A DNA stretch of 5,639 bases from Pseudomonadota bacterium. Lineage in GTDB: Bacteria > Pseudomonadota > Alphaproteobacteria > Rhizobiales > Hyphomicrobiaceae. The DNA lies in contig JAEYYQ010000288.1 in assembly GCA_023428365.1 (NCBI GenBank), positions 1 to 5,639 on the forward strand. The letters run 5' to 3'. This document shows, one piece after another, positions 1 to 5,639 of this stretch. Both the position numbers and the translations under genes were made by a program. Every line of letters begins with the position of its first letter. The first letter of the stretch is position 1. The notes under the pieces are model-generated. The model saw nothing but the letters and a program-made list of their open reading frames with translations. It made no database searches and had not been told where the DNA came from.

Positions 1-1
1 C

Positions 2-811
2 GCGTTCGTGGAGCTGGAACCGGGCGTCGAAGGCCTGATCCACGTCTCCGAGATGAGCTGGACCAAGAAGAACGTTCACCCTGGCAAGATCGTGTCCACG
101 AGCCAGCAGGTGGAAGTACAGGTCCTCGAAGTCGATCCGAACAAGCGTCGTATCAGCCTCGGCCTGAAGCAGACCCAGGAGAACCCCTGGGAGGCGTTCC
201 TGTCGCAGCATCCGAAGGGGACTGTCGTCGAAGGTCCGATCCGCAACATCACCGAGTTCGGTCTGTTCATCGGTCTCGATGGCGGCGTGGACGGCATGGT
301 CCACCTGTCCGATCTGGACTGGAACCGCGCTGGCGACGAAGTCATCAAGGAGTATAAGAAGGGCGACGACGTCAAAGCCGTTGTTCTGGACGTCGACAGC
401 CAGAAGGAGCGTATTTCGCTTGGCATCAAGCAGCTTGCCGGCGATCCGATCGACACGATCGGCCGCTTCAAGAAGGGTGATGCGGTCACCTGCGAGGTGG
501 TTGCCGTTCAGGAGAATGGCATCGAGGTCAAGCTGGCCGGCAGCGATGTGACGGCCTTCATCAAGCGGTCCGATCTGTCGCGCGATCGTGCCGAGCAACG
601 GCCTGAGCGCTTCAATGTCGGCGATAAGGTCGATGCGTCGGTGCTCAGCGTCGACAAGGCGACCCGCCGGATCGCGGTCTCGATCAAGCAGCTCGAGATC
701 TCGGAAGAGAAGCAGGCGGTTGCTCAGTATGGTTCGACCGACTCCGGCGCTTCGCTTGGCGACATCTTCAAGGCCGCCATCAAGAAGCGCGAGGAAGGCA
801 ACGACGAGTGA
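2..811 (+). CDS. rpsA: 30S ribosomal protein S1, C-terminal half (partial, 5' end outside window)
   Basis: Ribosomal protein S1 binds mRNA on the 30S subunit and helps load transcripts, especially those with weak Shine-Dalgarno sequences. The visible 269 residues contain three S1 (OB-fold) repeats: most of repeat 4 (about residues 1-58, with GVEGLIHVSEMSW and RRISLGLKQ), repeat 5 (about 73-145, with ITEFGLFIGLDGG, MVHLSDLDW and ERISLGIKQ), and the more divergent repeat 6 (about 158-230, with NGIEVKL and RRIAVSIKQ). A charged tail ends in SLGDIFKAAIKKREEGNDE, typical of alphaproteobacterial S1. Family members are about 560-570 residues, so roughly the first 300 lie upstream of the window. The reading frame is open from base 2, so the in-frame GTG at 8 is an internal codon, not a start. 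The gene ends with TGA and an intrinsic terminator about 30 bases later. I see no truncation or frameshift. Confidence 0.97.
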   Translation, partial: AFVELEPGVEGLIHVSEMSWTKKNVHPGKIVSTSQQVEVQVLEVDPNKRRISLGLKQTQENPWEAFLSQHPKGTVVEGPIRNITEFGLFIGLDGGVDGMVHLSDLDWNRAGDEVIKEYKKGDDVKAVVLDVDSQKERISLGIKQLAGDPIDTIGRFKKGDAVTCEVVAVQENGIEVKLAGSDVTAFIKRSDLSRDRAEQRPERFNVGDKVDASVLSVDKATRRIAVSIKQLEISEEKQAVAQYGSTDSGASLGDIFKAAIKKREEGNDE

Positions 812-841
812 TCGCTCGTTGACGACCTGCGAGTTGAGAGG

Positions 842-869
842 GGGCGGACCAGTTTGGTCCGCCCTTTTT
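842..869 (+). terminator. Rho-independent terminator of rpsA
   Basis: A perfect 10-bp inverted repeat, GGGCGGACCA (842-851) and TGGTCCGCCC (855-864), with a GTT loop, is followed directly by five T residues (865-869). This is a textbook intrinsic terminator 30 bases after the rpsA stop codon. It separates rpsA transcription from the downstream sppA-ihfB group and implies that sppA has its own promoter. Confidence 0.93.
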
Positions 870-890
870 CGTTGCAGCGCACCGAGGCCG

Positions 891-919
891 TTGAACGCGA
901 CTACCGGGAAGCCTACGTT
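891..919 (+). promoter_or_regulatory. Candidate housekeeping promoter for sppA
   Basis: TTGAAC (891-896) resembles a -35 box. After 16 bases, CTACGT (913-918) resembles the rhizobial -10 pattern CTATAT with two mismatches. The site lies just after the rpsA terminator and about 50 bases before the preferred sppA start, where a promoter would be expected. Only pattern matching supports it; start-site mapping would be needed. Confidence 0.35.
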
Positions 920-950
920 GTTGGCAGTCCGCTGTCGGTCGGCAGCCAAC
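920..950 (+). other. Imperfect hairpin in the sppA 5' leader
   Basis: GTTGGC (920-925) pairs perfectly with GCCAAC (945-950). After an A-A mismatch, GTC (927-929) can pair with GGC (941-943) using one G-U pair. The element sits between the candidate promoter and the ribosome binding site of sppA. It has no T-tract, so it is not an obvious terminator. It could be a leader structure or chance. Confidence 0.3.
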
Positions 951-960
951 CTCTCGAGAG
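951..960 (+). promoter_or_regulatory. sppA ribosome binding site inside a perfect 10-bp palindrome
   Basis: CTCTCGAGAG (951-960) is a perfect palindrome. Its right half, GAGAG (956-960), is a modest Shine-Dalgarno match. It directly abuts the ATG at 961, which leaves no room for initiation there, but lies 9 bases before the ATG at 970. This is the main reason for choosing 970 as the sppA start. The palindrome could also be an operator half-site pair, but nothing else supports that. Confidence 0.4.
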
Positions 961-969
961 ATGTCGCCC

Positions 970-1926
970 ATGAGCCTTGAAACCGAGACGCTTCTGGATC
1001 GCCGTCGTCTAAAACGTCACCTGTCGTTCTGGCGGATTGCAGCGATCGTTGCGGTTGCGGCGGCCATCGGCGCTTATCTGTTTTCCGATAATGGCGCTTT
1101 TTCCGAACGTCGCCAGATCGCCCGCATCTCTCTGGAAGGCATGATTACTGAAAGCCGCGAGCAGCTTCGGCTGTTGGAGCGCGTAGCCGAAGCCAACAAT
1201 GTGTCGGGCGTTATTCTGTTCGTGAATAGCCCCGGCGGTACGACCACTGGCGGCGAGGCATTGTACGAAAGCCTGCGCAGGTTGGCGGCGAAGAAGCCGG
1301 TGGTGGCACAGTTCGGCACGGTAGCGGCATCGGCGGCCTATATCGCTGGCCTCGGAACTGACCATATCGTTGCGCGCGGTAATTCCATTACCGGTTCGGT
1401 CGGCGTGATTATGCAGTGGCCGGAGGTGAGTGGACTGCTCGATAAGCTCGGCGTCAAAATGAACGAGATCAAAAGCGGCCCTCTGAAGGCCACGCCATCT
1501 CCCTTCCAGCCGTTGGATGAGGCGGGCCGCCAGGTGACCGAATCCATGATCGCTGAGGGCCAGCGCTGGTTCCTCGGGCTGGTGCGCGAGCGCCGGCAGA
1601 TCAATACTGATGAAGTACCAGGCCTTGAGCAGGGGCGGATATACTCTGGTCGCGAGGCCGTGACTTACAAGCTGATCGACGAGATTGGTGGCGAGCAGGA
1701 AGCCGTGCGCTGGCTGGAAGGCCGTGGCGTTCAGAAGGACTTGCGGATCGTCGATTGGAAGGTCGGCGGCAGGGATTGGGGGTGGAGCGGCGCTCTGGCA
1801 GGGATCGTCCGGCTTCTGACGGGGCAAATCGGAGGAGAACTTGCCACTTTACTTGCGAAGGACGGCACACTCGGTGCCTTTACACTTGACGGTCTTGTAT
1901 CGGTTTGGCAACCTTCGCAAAACTGA
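970..1926 (+). CDS. sppA: Signal peptide peptidase SppA, 36K type (peptidase family S49)
   Basis: SppA is a membrane-anchored serine protease that degrades signal peptides left in the cytoplasmic membrane after secretion. The 318-residue product has a basic N-terminus (RRRLKRH) and one membrane anchor at about residues 20-38 ([18 protein letters not shown]). The S49 core follows: NSPGG at 86-90, the likely nucleophile Ser121 in VAASAAY, a GSVGV segment at 142-146, and the likely general-base lysine Lys168 in EIKSGPLK. The Ser-Lys pair and length match the short bacterial form (Bacillus SppA-like), not the roughly 600-residue duplicated E. coli form. An ATG nine bases upstream (961) is in frame, but the Shine-Dalgarno spacing favours 970. 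The gene follows the rpsA terminator, and ihfB begins 38 bases after its stop, so the two may be cotranscribed. The family call is firm; the catalytic lysine is assigned by motif position. Confidence 0.93.
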   Translation: MSLETETLLDRRRLKRHLSFWRIAAIVAVAAAIGAYLFSDNGAFSERRQIARISLEGMITESREQLRLLERVAEANNVSGVILFVNSPGGTTTGGEALYESLRRLAAKKPVVAQFGTVAASAAYIAGLGTDHIVARGNSITGSVGVIMQWPEVSGLLDKLGVKMNEIKSGPLKATPSPFQPLDEAGRQVTESMIAEGQRWFLGLVRERRQINTDEVPGLEQGRIYSGREAVTYKLIDEIGGEQEAVRWLEGRGVQKDLRIVDWKVGGRDWGWSGALAGIVRLLTGQIGGELATLLAKDGTLGAFTLDGLVSVWQPSQN

Positions 1927-1953
1927 TTGAAAATACTCAATTTTCGTTTGTTC

Positions 1954-1960
1954 GGAGGGG
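1954..1960 (+). promoter_or_regulatory. Strong ribosome binding site that fixes the ihfB TTG start
   Basis: GGAGGGG (1954-1960) contains a full GGAGG core (1954-1958), with six bases between the core and the TTG at 1965. It identifies this TTG, rather than the in-frame TTG at 1905 inside sppA, as the start of ihfB. Confidence 0.8.
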
Positions 1961-1964
1961 CGTC

Positions 1965-2255
1965 TTGATCAAGTCCGAGCTGATCCAGAAGATCGCGGCC
2001 GCCAATCCGCATCTTTATCACCGAGACGTCGAACGTATCGTCAACGTCATTTTCGAAGAGATCGTCAATGCTTTAGCGCGTGGCGATCGGGTCGAGCTTC
2101 GTGGGTTTGGTGCGTTCACGGTGAAGTATCGGGCCCCGCGGCAGGGACGTAATCCAAGGACGGGCTCGCCTGTGCCTGTGGAGGAAAAGTTTGTTCCTTT
2201 CTTCAAAACGGGTAAGGAACTGCGCGAGCGTCTGAACCGGTCGAGCGCGCGCTGA
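1965..2255 (+). CDS. ihfB: Integration host factor subunit beta (TTG start)
   Basis: IHF beta pairs with IHF alpha to make a sequence-specific DNA-bending protein of the nucleoid. It acts in transcription, replication and recombination. The 96-residue product has the normal family length and starts [10 protein letters not shown], as expected for the beta subunit. It contains the bacterial histone-like signature at about 47-66, from RGFGAF to GRNPRTG. Pro64 in GRNPRTG matches the intercalating proline that kinks DNA in E. coli IHF beta. The C-terminal helix ([12 protein letters not shown]) is conserved. Start choice: TTG at 1965, supported by a strong GGAGG and by alignment to the family N-terminus. 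An earlier in-frame TTG at 1905 would add 20 residues that do not resemble the family and would overlap sppA. The 38-base gap to sppA is AT-rich. The rpsA-sppA-ihfB neighbourhood is a familiar one, since rpsA is next to ihfB in many proteobacteria. Confidence 0.96.
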   Translation: MIKSELIQKIAAANPHLYHRDVERIVNVIFEEIVNALARGDRVELRGFGAFTVKYRAPRQGRNPRTGSPVPVEEKFVPFFKTGKELRERLNRSSAR

Positions 2256-2290
2256 GCGCATCGGTGACCGCTGGGCGCGACTGATCTTTT

Positions 2291-2296
2291 GAGGAG
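2291..2296 (+). promoter_or_regulatory. Ribosome binding site for the lapA-domain gene (TTG start)
   Basis: GAGGAG (2291-2296) lies nine bases before the TTG at 2306. An in-frame stop at 2282-2284 excludes any start further upstream except codons between 2285 and 2305, none of which is ATG, GTG or TTG. The next usual start is GTG at 2318, which would cut into the first membrane helix. Confidence 0.65.
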
Positions 2297-2305
2297 ACGA
2301 CGATC

Positions 2306-2677
2306 TTGCTCGGCCGGGTGCTGGGACTTCTGTTCGGCTTTATCGCAGCCGTATTTCTGGTGACGCTGGCCGTTGCCAATCGACATGCCGTGCGCCTCGT
2401 GCTCGATCCGTTCAATCCGACCGATCCGGTGCTCGCGGCTCAATTGCCGTTCTATGCCTACCTGTTCGGAATGCTGATCATCGGCGTGGTTATGGGCGGG
2501 GTCGCGACCTGGTTCAGCCAAGGTCGTTGGCGGCGCGTGGCGCGCGCACGGGCCCAGGATGCAGTGCGCTGGCGTGGTGAGGCAGAGCGGCTCAGCCGCG
2601 AACGCGACGCTCGTGTGGCTGCAAGCAAGACTGGTGGCCAATCCGATGCCCGGCAGCTTGCGTTGACCGGTCGCTGA
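2306..2677 (+). CDS. LapA-domain (DUF1049) inner-membrane protein
   Basis: This is a small 123-residue membrane protein with the architecture of the lipopolysaccharide assembly protein A domain family (LapA/YciS, formerly DUF1049). It has a first hydrophobic helix at about residues 4-24, a short loop with the conserved pattern ANRHAVRLVLDPF (24-36), and a second helix at about 47-70 with glycine spacing (GVVMGGVATWF). A basic, arginine-rich segment predicted to be helical (about 72-105) follows. In E. coli, LapA works with LapB in controlling LPS synthesis through LpxC turnover. Here no LapB-type gene is visible, so the role is inferred only from the family. The start is TTG with GAGGAG upstream. 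ihfB ends 50 bases before and the next gene begins 17 bases after the stop, so cotranscription is likely. The domain call is based on topology and motif, not on a profile search. Confidence 0.8.
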   Translation: MLGRVLGLLFGFIAAVFLVTLAVANRHAVRLVLDPFNPTDPVLAAQLPFYAYLFGMLIIGVVMGGVATWFSQGRWRRVARARAQDAVRWRGEAERLSRERDARVAASKTGGQSDARQLALTGR

Positions 2678-2694
2678 TAGGGAAATCTCATCCG

Positions 2695-3657
2695 ATGAAG
2701 TTCATAGACGCAGCTACCATTGGGGCTGCTCTGAGCTATCCGAAGCTGGTTGATGTCCTCGATGAGGCGTTCCGCAAGGGCGCTATCGCACCGCCGCGAC
2801 ACCATCATACGGTGAAGCTGCAAGATCGCCCCGACGCGACCTTTCTCTTGATGCCCGCCTGGACGAGTTCGGCAGCGGGTGCCGAAACGGCCGGTCCCTA
2901 CATGGGCGTTAAGTCGGTGACTGTGTTTCCCGACAACGGGCGGCTGGGTAAGCCGGCGATTTATGGTGTCTACCTGTTACTGTCCACGGAAACGGGCGAG
3001 CCGCTGGCGCTGATGGATGCCACATCGCTGACCGTCTGGCGCACAGCTGCGGCTTCGGCGATGGCCTCGCGCTATCTCTCGCGAACGGATACGTCGCGCA
3101 TGGTGATGGTCGGTGCAGGTGCGCTAGCACCTTATCTGATCCGCGCGCATGCATCGGTCAGGCCGATCCGCGAGGTGAAGATCTGGAACCGCACACCGGA
3201 TCGGGCCGAGGCTGTGGTGAAACAGCTTGCCGACAGCGGGTTGAATGTGAGCGTGGCGACGGATTTGGAAGCCGCTGTTCGCGACGCCGATCTGGTGTCG
3301 TCCGCTACGATTACCTCGACGCCGCTGATCAAGGGCGCTTGGCTCAAGCCCGGATGCCATGTCGATTGCGTCGGCGCCTACCGCCCCGATATGCGCGAAA
3401 GCGATGACGAGGTCGTGCGTCGCGCCCGGATCTGGGTCGATACCATGGCTGGCGGACTTCACGAGGCAGGCGATGTGGTTATTCCGCTCAAGGCCGGCGT
3501 GATCCAGGAGAGCAGCGTTCAAGGCGACCTGTTTGCCCTGGCGCGCGGACAGGCGCCGTTGCGCACGTCCGCCGAGGAGATCACCATGTTCAAGTCGGTC
3601 GGCGCCTCGATCGAGGATCTGGCCGCCGCGATCGCGGTGTACGAAAGCGGCGAGTGA
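2695..3657 (+). CDS. Ornithine cyclodeaminase/mu-crystallin family oxidoreductase, probably an imine (ketimine) reductase
   Basis: This 320-residue protein is of normal length for the OCD/mu-crystallin family, NAD(P)-dependent enzymes that act on amino acids or cyclic imines. Visible elements are a substrate-binding region with Arg35 (PPRHHH) and Lys73 (MGVKSV), and Arg116 in VWRTAAASA, matching Arg112 of Pseudomonas putida OCD. The dinucleotide-binding loop GAGALA is at 140-145. NRTPDR (165-170) follows the second beta strand, where Asn-Arg-Thr suggests NADP(H) rather than NAD(H). The late GDVVIPL and FKSVGASIEDLAAA motifs are present. The catalytic aspartate of true OCD (Asp228 in P. putida, in a GGDCPG context) is Tyr229 here, in VGAYRPDMRE. 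That resembles mammalian mu-crystallin (VGASRPDWRE), a ketimine reductase. True ornithine cyclodeaminase activity is therefore doubtful; a cyclic-imine reductase or alanine dehydrogenase-like activity is more plausible, and the substrate is unknown. The start ATG at 2695 has AGGGA 11 bases upstream. Confidence 0.88.
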   Translation: MKFIDAATIGAALSYPKLVDVLDEAFRKGAIAPPRHHHTVKLQDRPDATFLLMPAWTSSAAGAETAGPYMGVKSVTVFPDNGRLGKPAIYGVYLLLSTETGEPLALMDATSLTVWRTAAASAMASRYLSRTDTSRMVMVGAGALAPYLIRAHASVRPIREVKIWNRTPDRAEAVVKQLADSGLNVSVATDLEAAVRDADLVSSATITSTPLIKGAWLKPGCHVDCVGAYRPDMRESDDEVVRRARIWVDTMAGGLHEAGDVVIPLKAGVIQESSVQGDLFALARGQAPLRTSAEEITMFKSVGASIEDLAAAIAVYESGE

Positions 3658-3743
3658 CGGAACCGGCCGCTGTCACACCCCATACACACATTGCGTTTCC
3701 TGCGCGTCCGGGGCACATAGCAGGGGCCTGAAGGCCGGGCAAA

Positions 3744-3791
3744 ATGGCTGGCGCTGGTGCCGGCCCGAAAAGCGACGATCCATGTCGGTAG
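3744..3791 (+). CDS. Possible 15-codon upstream ORF overlapping the trpF start
   Basis: ATG at 3744 opens a short frame encoding [15 protein letters not shown] and ends at TAG 3789-3791, running past the trpF ATG at 3782 in another frame. GAAGG (3730-3734) lies nine bases before its start, whereas trpF itself has no recognisable Shine-Dalgarno sequence. This arrangement would allow termination-reinitiation coupling. The peptide has no tryptophan, so it is not a classical trp attenuator leader. It may be chance; nothing but position and the weak ribosome binding site supports it. Confidence 0.25.
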   Translation: MAGAGAGPKSDDPCR

Positions 3792-4459
3792 AGGTGAAAA
3801 TCTGCGGCTTGAAGAGCGAGGCCTCAATCGCGGCAGCGCTCGATGGCGGTGCTGACTATGTCGGGTTCGTGTTCTATCCGCCGAGCCCGCGCAGTCTGTC
3901 GCCTGCAGAGGCTGGCACGCTGGCCGCCGCGGCGCGCGGCAAGGCTAAAATCGTCGCCTTGTTCGTTGATCCCGTTGATGATCTGCTGGCCGAGGTGATG
4001 AATGCGCTCGATCCGGATCTCATCCAGCTTCACGGCAAGGAAACGCCGGAGCGCGTGGCCCAGATCCGCAAGCGCTGGGGCCGTCCTGTGATGAAGGCAA
4101 TAAGTATCGCGACGCAGGCAGATGCCGATGGTGCTCTCAAGTTCGCGGGCATCGCGGATTTGCTTCTGTTCGATGCCAAGGCGCCGCCCGATCTCAAGGA
4201 CGCACTGCCGGGTGGAAACGGCATTGCGTTCGATTGGCGGATACTGGATGGCATGAAGGGCAAAGTGTCGTTCATGCTATCGGGCGGGCTCAATCCGGAT
4301 AACGTGGCCGAAGCGATCCGCTTGACCGGAGCGCAGGTGGTTGATGTGTCCTCTGGCGTCGAAGTGAAGCCAGGCAAGAAAGATCCGGCGCTGATCCGCC
4401 GCTTTTTGTCAGCGGCGAAGCGGCAAGCGGCTGAGGCCGAGACGACAGGGAGTGCATGA
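3782..4459 (+). CDS. trpF: Phosphoribosylanthranilate isomerase
   Basis: TrpF converts N-(5'-phosphoribosyl)anthranilate to carboxyphenylamino-deoxyribulose phosphate (CdRP) by an Amadori rearrangement in tryptophan biosynthesis. The 225-residue product is a single beta/alpha-barrel of normal size, not fused to TrpC. Cys8 in VKICGL is the expected general base and Asp131 in LLLFDAKAP the expected general acid. Other family motifs are [11 protein letters not shown] (28-38), QLHG (82-85), the phosphate-binding LSGG (166-169) and [14 protein letters not shown] (188-201). The frame is open far upstream into the previous gene, but family alignment places the start at ATG 3782, two residues ahead of the VEVKICG strand. 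No clear Shine-Dalgarno is present, which makes coupling to an upstream short frame conceivable. The stop codon overlaps the trpB start (ATGA), as in many alphaproteobacterial trpFBA operons. The 124-base spacer upstream has no convincing promoter. Confidence 0.96.
   Translation: MSVEVKICGLKSEASIAAALDGGADYVGFVFYPPSPRSLSPAEAGTLAAAARGKAKIVALFVDPVDDLLAEVMNALDPDLIQLHGKETPERVAQIRKRWGRPVMKAISIATQADADGALKFAGIADLLLFDAKAPPDLKDALPGGNGIAFDWRILDGMKGKVSFMLSGGLNPDNVAEAIRLTGAQVVDVSSGVEVKPGKKDPALIRRFLSAAKRQAAEAETTGSA
4447..4452 (+). promoter_or_regulatory. trpB ribosome binding site inside the trpF 3' end
   Basis: AGGGAG (4447-4452) lies three bases before the ATG at 4456 and nine before the ATG at 4462. 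The spacing is better for 4462, while the ATGA overlap favours 4456 through coupling. The trpB start therefore remains ambiguous by two codons. Confidence 0.5.
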
Positions 4460-5639
4460 CGATGGCAACCGGAACAGCTGCCTCGCCCAACAGCCTGCGC
4501 ATGGGGCCCGATGAGCGGGGCTTCTTCGGCATCTTCGGCGGACGGTATGTCGCCGAAACGTTGATGCCGCTGATCCTCGATCTGGAGAAGGCCTACAACG
4601 ACGCCAAGGCCGATCCGGCGTTCAAGGCGGAGCTGGAGTCTCTCAACAAGCATTACTCCGGCCGTCCCTCGCCGCTCTATCACGCGGAACGGCTGACGGA
4701 GCACTATCGCGAGATTGCCAAGGGCTCTGGCAAAAGCGGTGGTGCGAAGATCTATTTCAAGCGTGACGAGCTCAATCACACCGGCAGTCACAAGATCAAC
4801 AACTGCCTTGGCCAGATCCTGCTCGCCAAGCGCATGGGCAAGACGCGCATCATCGCCGAGACGGGCGCCGGACAGCACGGCGTTGCGGTTGCCACTGTGT
4901 GCGCACGCTTCAATCTGCCGTGCGAAATCTACATGGGCGCGACCGATGTCGAGCGCCAGAAACCCAACGTGTTTCGCATGAGGCTGCTGGGCGCCAAGGT
5001 CAACGCGGTAACGGCTGGTTCAGGCACGCTCAAGGATTCGATGAACGAGGCACTGCGCGACTGGGTGTCGAACGTTCACAACACCTTCTACATCATCGGT
5101 ACGGCTGCGGGGCCCCACCCCTATCCGGCGATGGTGCGCGATTTTCAGTCCGTCATCGGCAACGAAGTGCGCGAGCAGATGATGGAGGCCGAGGGCCGGC
5201 TGCCGGATACGCTGGTGGCGGCGATCGGCGGCGGGTCTAACGCCATCGGACTGTTCCATCCCTTCCTCGACGATAAAGACGTCAAAATCTTCGGCGTTGA
5301 AGCGGCTGGCCACGGGATCGACGTCTACAACGGTCATTGCGCGTCGATGACCGGCGGGCGTCCGGGCGTCCTGCATGGCAACCGCACCTACCTGCTGCAG
5401 GATGATGACGGGCAGATCCTGGAAGGACACTCGATCTCGGCCGGGCTCGACTATCCGGGCGTTGGGCCGGAGCATTCGTGGCTGAAAGATACCGGTCGCG
5501 CCACGTACGTGCCGATCACCGACAAGGAAGCGCTGGAGGCGTTCCAGCTCTGCACGCGGCTGGAGGGCATCATCCCGGCGCTGGAGCCATCGCATGCGCT
5601 GGCTTACGTATCAAAGCTCGCACCGACGCTGCCGCAGGA
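4456..5639 (+). CDS. trpB: Tryptophan synthase beta subunit (partial, 3' end outside window)
   Basis: TrpB is the PLP-dependent subunit of tryptophan synthase and condenses indole with L-serine to give tryptophan. It normally works as an alpha2-beta2 complex with TrpA. The visible 394 residues include FGGRYV near the N-terminus (28-32) and the PLP lysine Lys113 in HTGSHKIN, matching Lys87 of the E. coli/Salmonella enzyme. Glu135 in AETGAGQHG matches Glu109, and the phosphate-binding GGGSN loop is at 258-262. [13 protein letters not shown] and [12 protein letters not shown] lie towards the end of the window. The N-terminus is about 26 residues longer than in E. coli. Part of that is a lead-in ([17 protein letters not shown]), and part is a longer insert around 81-97 ([16 protein letters not shown]). 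The last segment, including the SGRGD-type PLP-ring motif, lies beyond the edge. The start overlaps the trpF stop by four bases (ATGA); ATG at 4462 is an alternative. trpA is expected downstream but is not visible. Confidence 0.97.
   Translation, partial: MTMATGTAASPNSLRMGPDERGFFGIFGGRYVAETLMPLILDLEKAYNDAKADPAFKAELESLNKHYSGRPSPLYHAERLTEHYREIAKGSGKSGGAKIYFKRDELNHTGSHKINNCLGQILLAKRMGKTRIIAETGAGQHGVAVATVCARFNLPCEIYMGATDVERQKPNVFRMRLLGAKVNAVTAGSGTLKDSMNEALRDWVSNVHNTFYIIGTAAGPHPYPAMVRDFQSVIGNEVREQMMEAEGRLPDTLVAAIGGGSNAIGLFHPFLDDKDVKIFGVEAAGHGIDVYNGHCASMTGGRPGVLHGNRTYLLQDDDGQILEGHSISAGLDYPGVGPEHSWLKDTGRATYVPITDKEALEAFQLCTRLEGIIPALEPSHALAYVSKLAPTLPQ

Noticed and set aside
961..969. ATG at 961 as the sppA start
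   Set aside because: The only Shine-Dalgarno-like sequence ends at 960, leaving no spacing. ATG 970 has nine bases. The alternative would add three residues and cannot be fully excluded.
1009..1827. Long open frame on the minus strand opposite sppA (272 codons)
   Set aside because: It lies entirely opposite a clearly coding, motif-bearing gene. It shows no recognisable family and its composition fits a shadow in GC-rich DNA.
1864..1886. GGCAC/GTGCC hairpin followed by TTTACACTT near the end of sppA
   Set aside because: The stem is only 5 bp, lies inside the coding region and lacks a proper T-tract.
1905..1964. TTG at 1905 as the ihfB start
   Set aside because: It would overlap sppA and add 20 residues not found in the IHF beta family. 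The strong GGAGG points to TTG 1965.
2244..2290. GC-rich imperfect foldback after ihfB followed by CTTTT
   Set aside because: Pairing is interrupted by internal loops, the T-run is short and seven or more bases from the stem, and the next gene's ribosome binding site begins at once, so it is not a convincing terminator.
2018..2641. Minus-strand frame of 207 codons opposite ihfB and the lapA-domain gene
   Set aside because: The product is low in recognisable structure and overlaps two convincing genes, so it is a shadow frame.
3533..3781. In-frame extension of trpF upstream into the cyclodeaminase-family gene, including two Trp codons (NGWRWCR) just before the ATG
   Set aside because: The extension overlaps a real gene in another frame and TrpF proteins start near VKICG. 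The Trp pair suggested an attenuator, but it has no ATG/GTG/TTG start close by, no stop before trpF and no terminator with a T-tract.
3658..3781. Promoter or terminator in the gap before trpF (for example TTGCGT at 3691 with CATAGC at 3716)
   Set aside because: The spacer between boxes is 19 bases and the -10 match is three of six, so it is no better than chance. No hairpin with a T-tract is present either.
4030..4878. Long open frame on the minus strand opposite trpF and trpB (282 codons)
   Set aside because: It spans two well-supported genes on the other strand and has no recognisable domain, so it is treated as a shadow frame.
1..5639. A previously undescribed system such as a defence island, mobile element or CRISPR array
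   Set aside because: Almost every base is accounted for by recognisable core genes with short spacers. I found no direct repeat array, integrase, transposase, tRNA attachment site or cluster of unknown genes.

Overview
The window looks like a core chromosomal segment of an alphaproteobacterium, most likely from the Hyphomicrobiales (Rhizobiales). The evidence is the gene order rpsA - sppA - ihfB - lapA-domain gene - (ornithine cyclodeaminase/mu-crystallin family gene) - trpF - trpB, the GC-rich codon use and the protein sequences. The order assignment rests on remembered synteny and was not searched. All genes are on the + strand and coding density is high. I see no mobile element, tRNA, rRNA or CRISPR array.

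Layout: positions 2-811 hold the 3' half of rpsA (ribosomal protein S1, domains 4-6), closed by a strong intrinsic terminator at 842-869. A 158-base spacer follows, with a candidate promoter, a hairpin and a 10-bp palindrome that contains the likely ribosome binding site of sppA. sppA (970-1926) encodes a membrane-anchored S49 signal peptide peptidase. ihfB (1965-2255) encodes the IHF beta subunit and starts at TTG. It is followed by a small two-helix LapA-domain membrane protein (2306-2677), also starting at TTG. Seventeen bases later comes an NAD(P)-dependent ornithine cyclodeaminase/mu-crystallin family enzyme (2695-3657). Its active site looks like an imine/ketimine reductase rather than a true ornithine cyclodeaminase. 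After a 124-base spacer come trpF (3782-4459) and trpB (4456 to the window edge), joined by a four-base ATGA overlap; they encode consecutive steps outside and inside the tryptophan synthase complex.

Functionally the window joins translation (S1), membrane proteolysis (SppA), nucleoid architecture (IHF), an envelope protein and tryptophan biosynthesis. From sppA to trpB no spacer holds a convincing intrinsic terminator, so read-through from the sppA promoter into trpFB is possible. The 124-base gap before trpF could hold its own control. I did not find a clearly new biological system. The points most worth checking are the non-canonical active site of the cyclodeaminase-family enzyme and its position beside trpFB, a 15-codon upstream reading frame that overlaps the trpF start, and two successive TTG-initiated genes.
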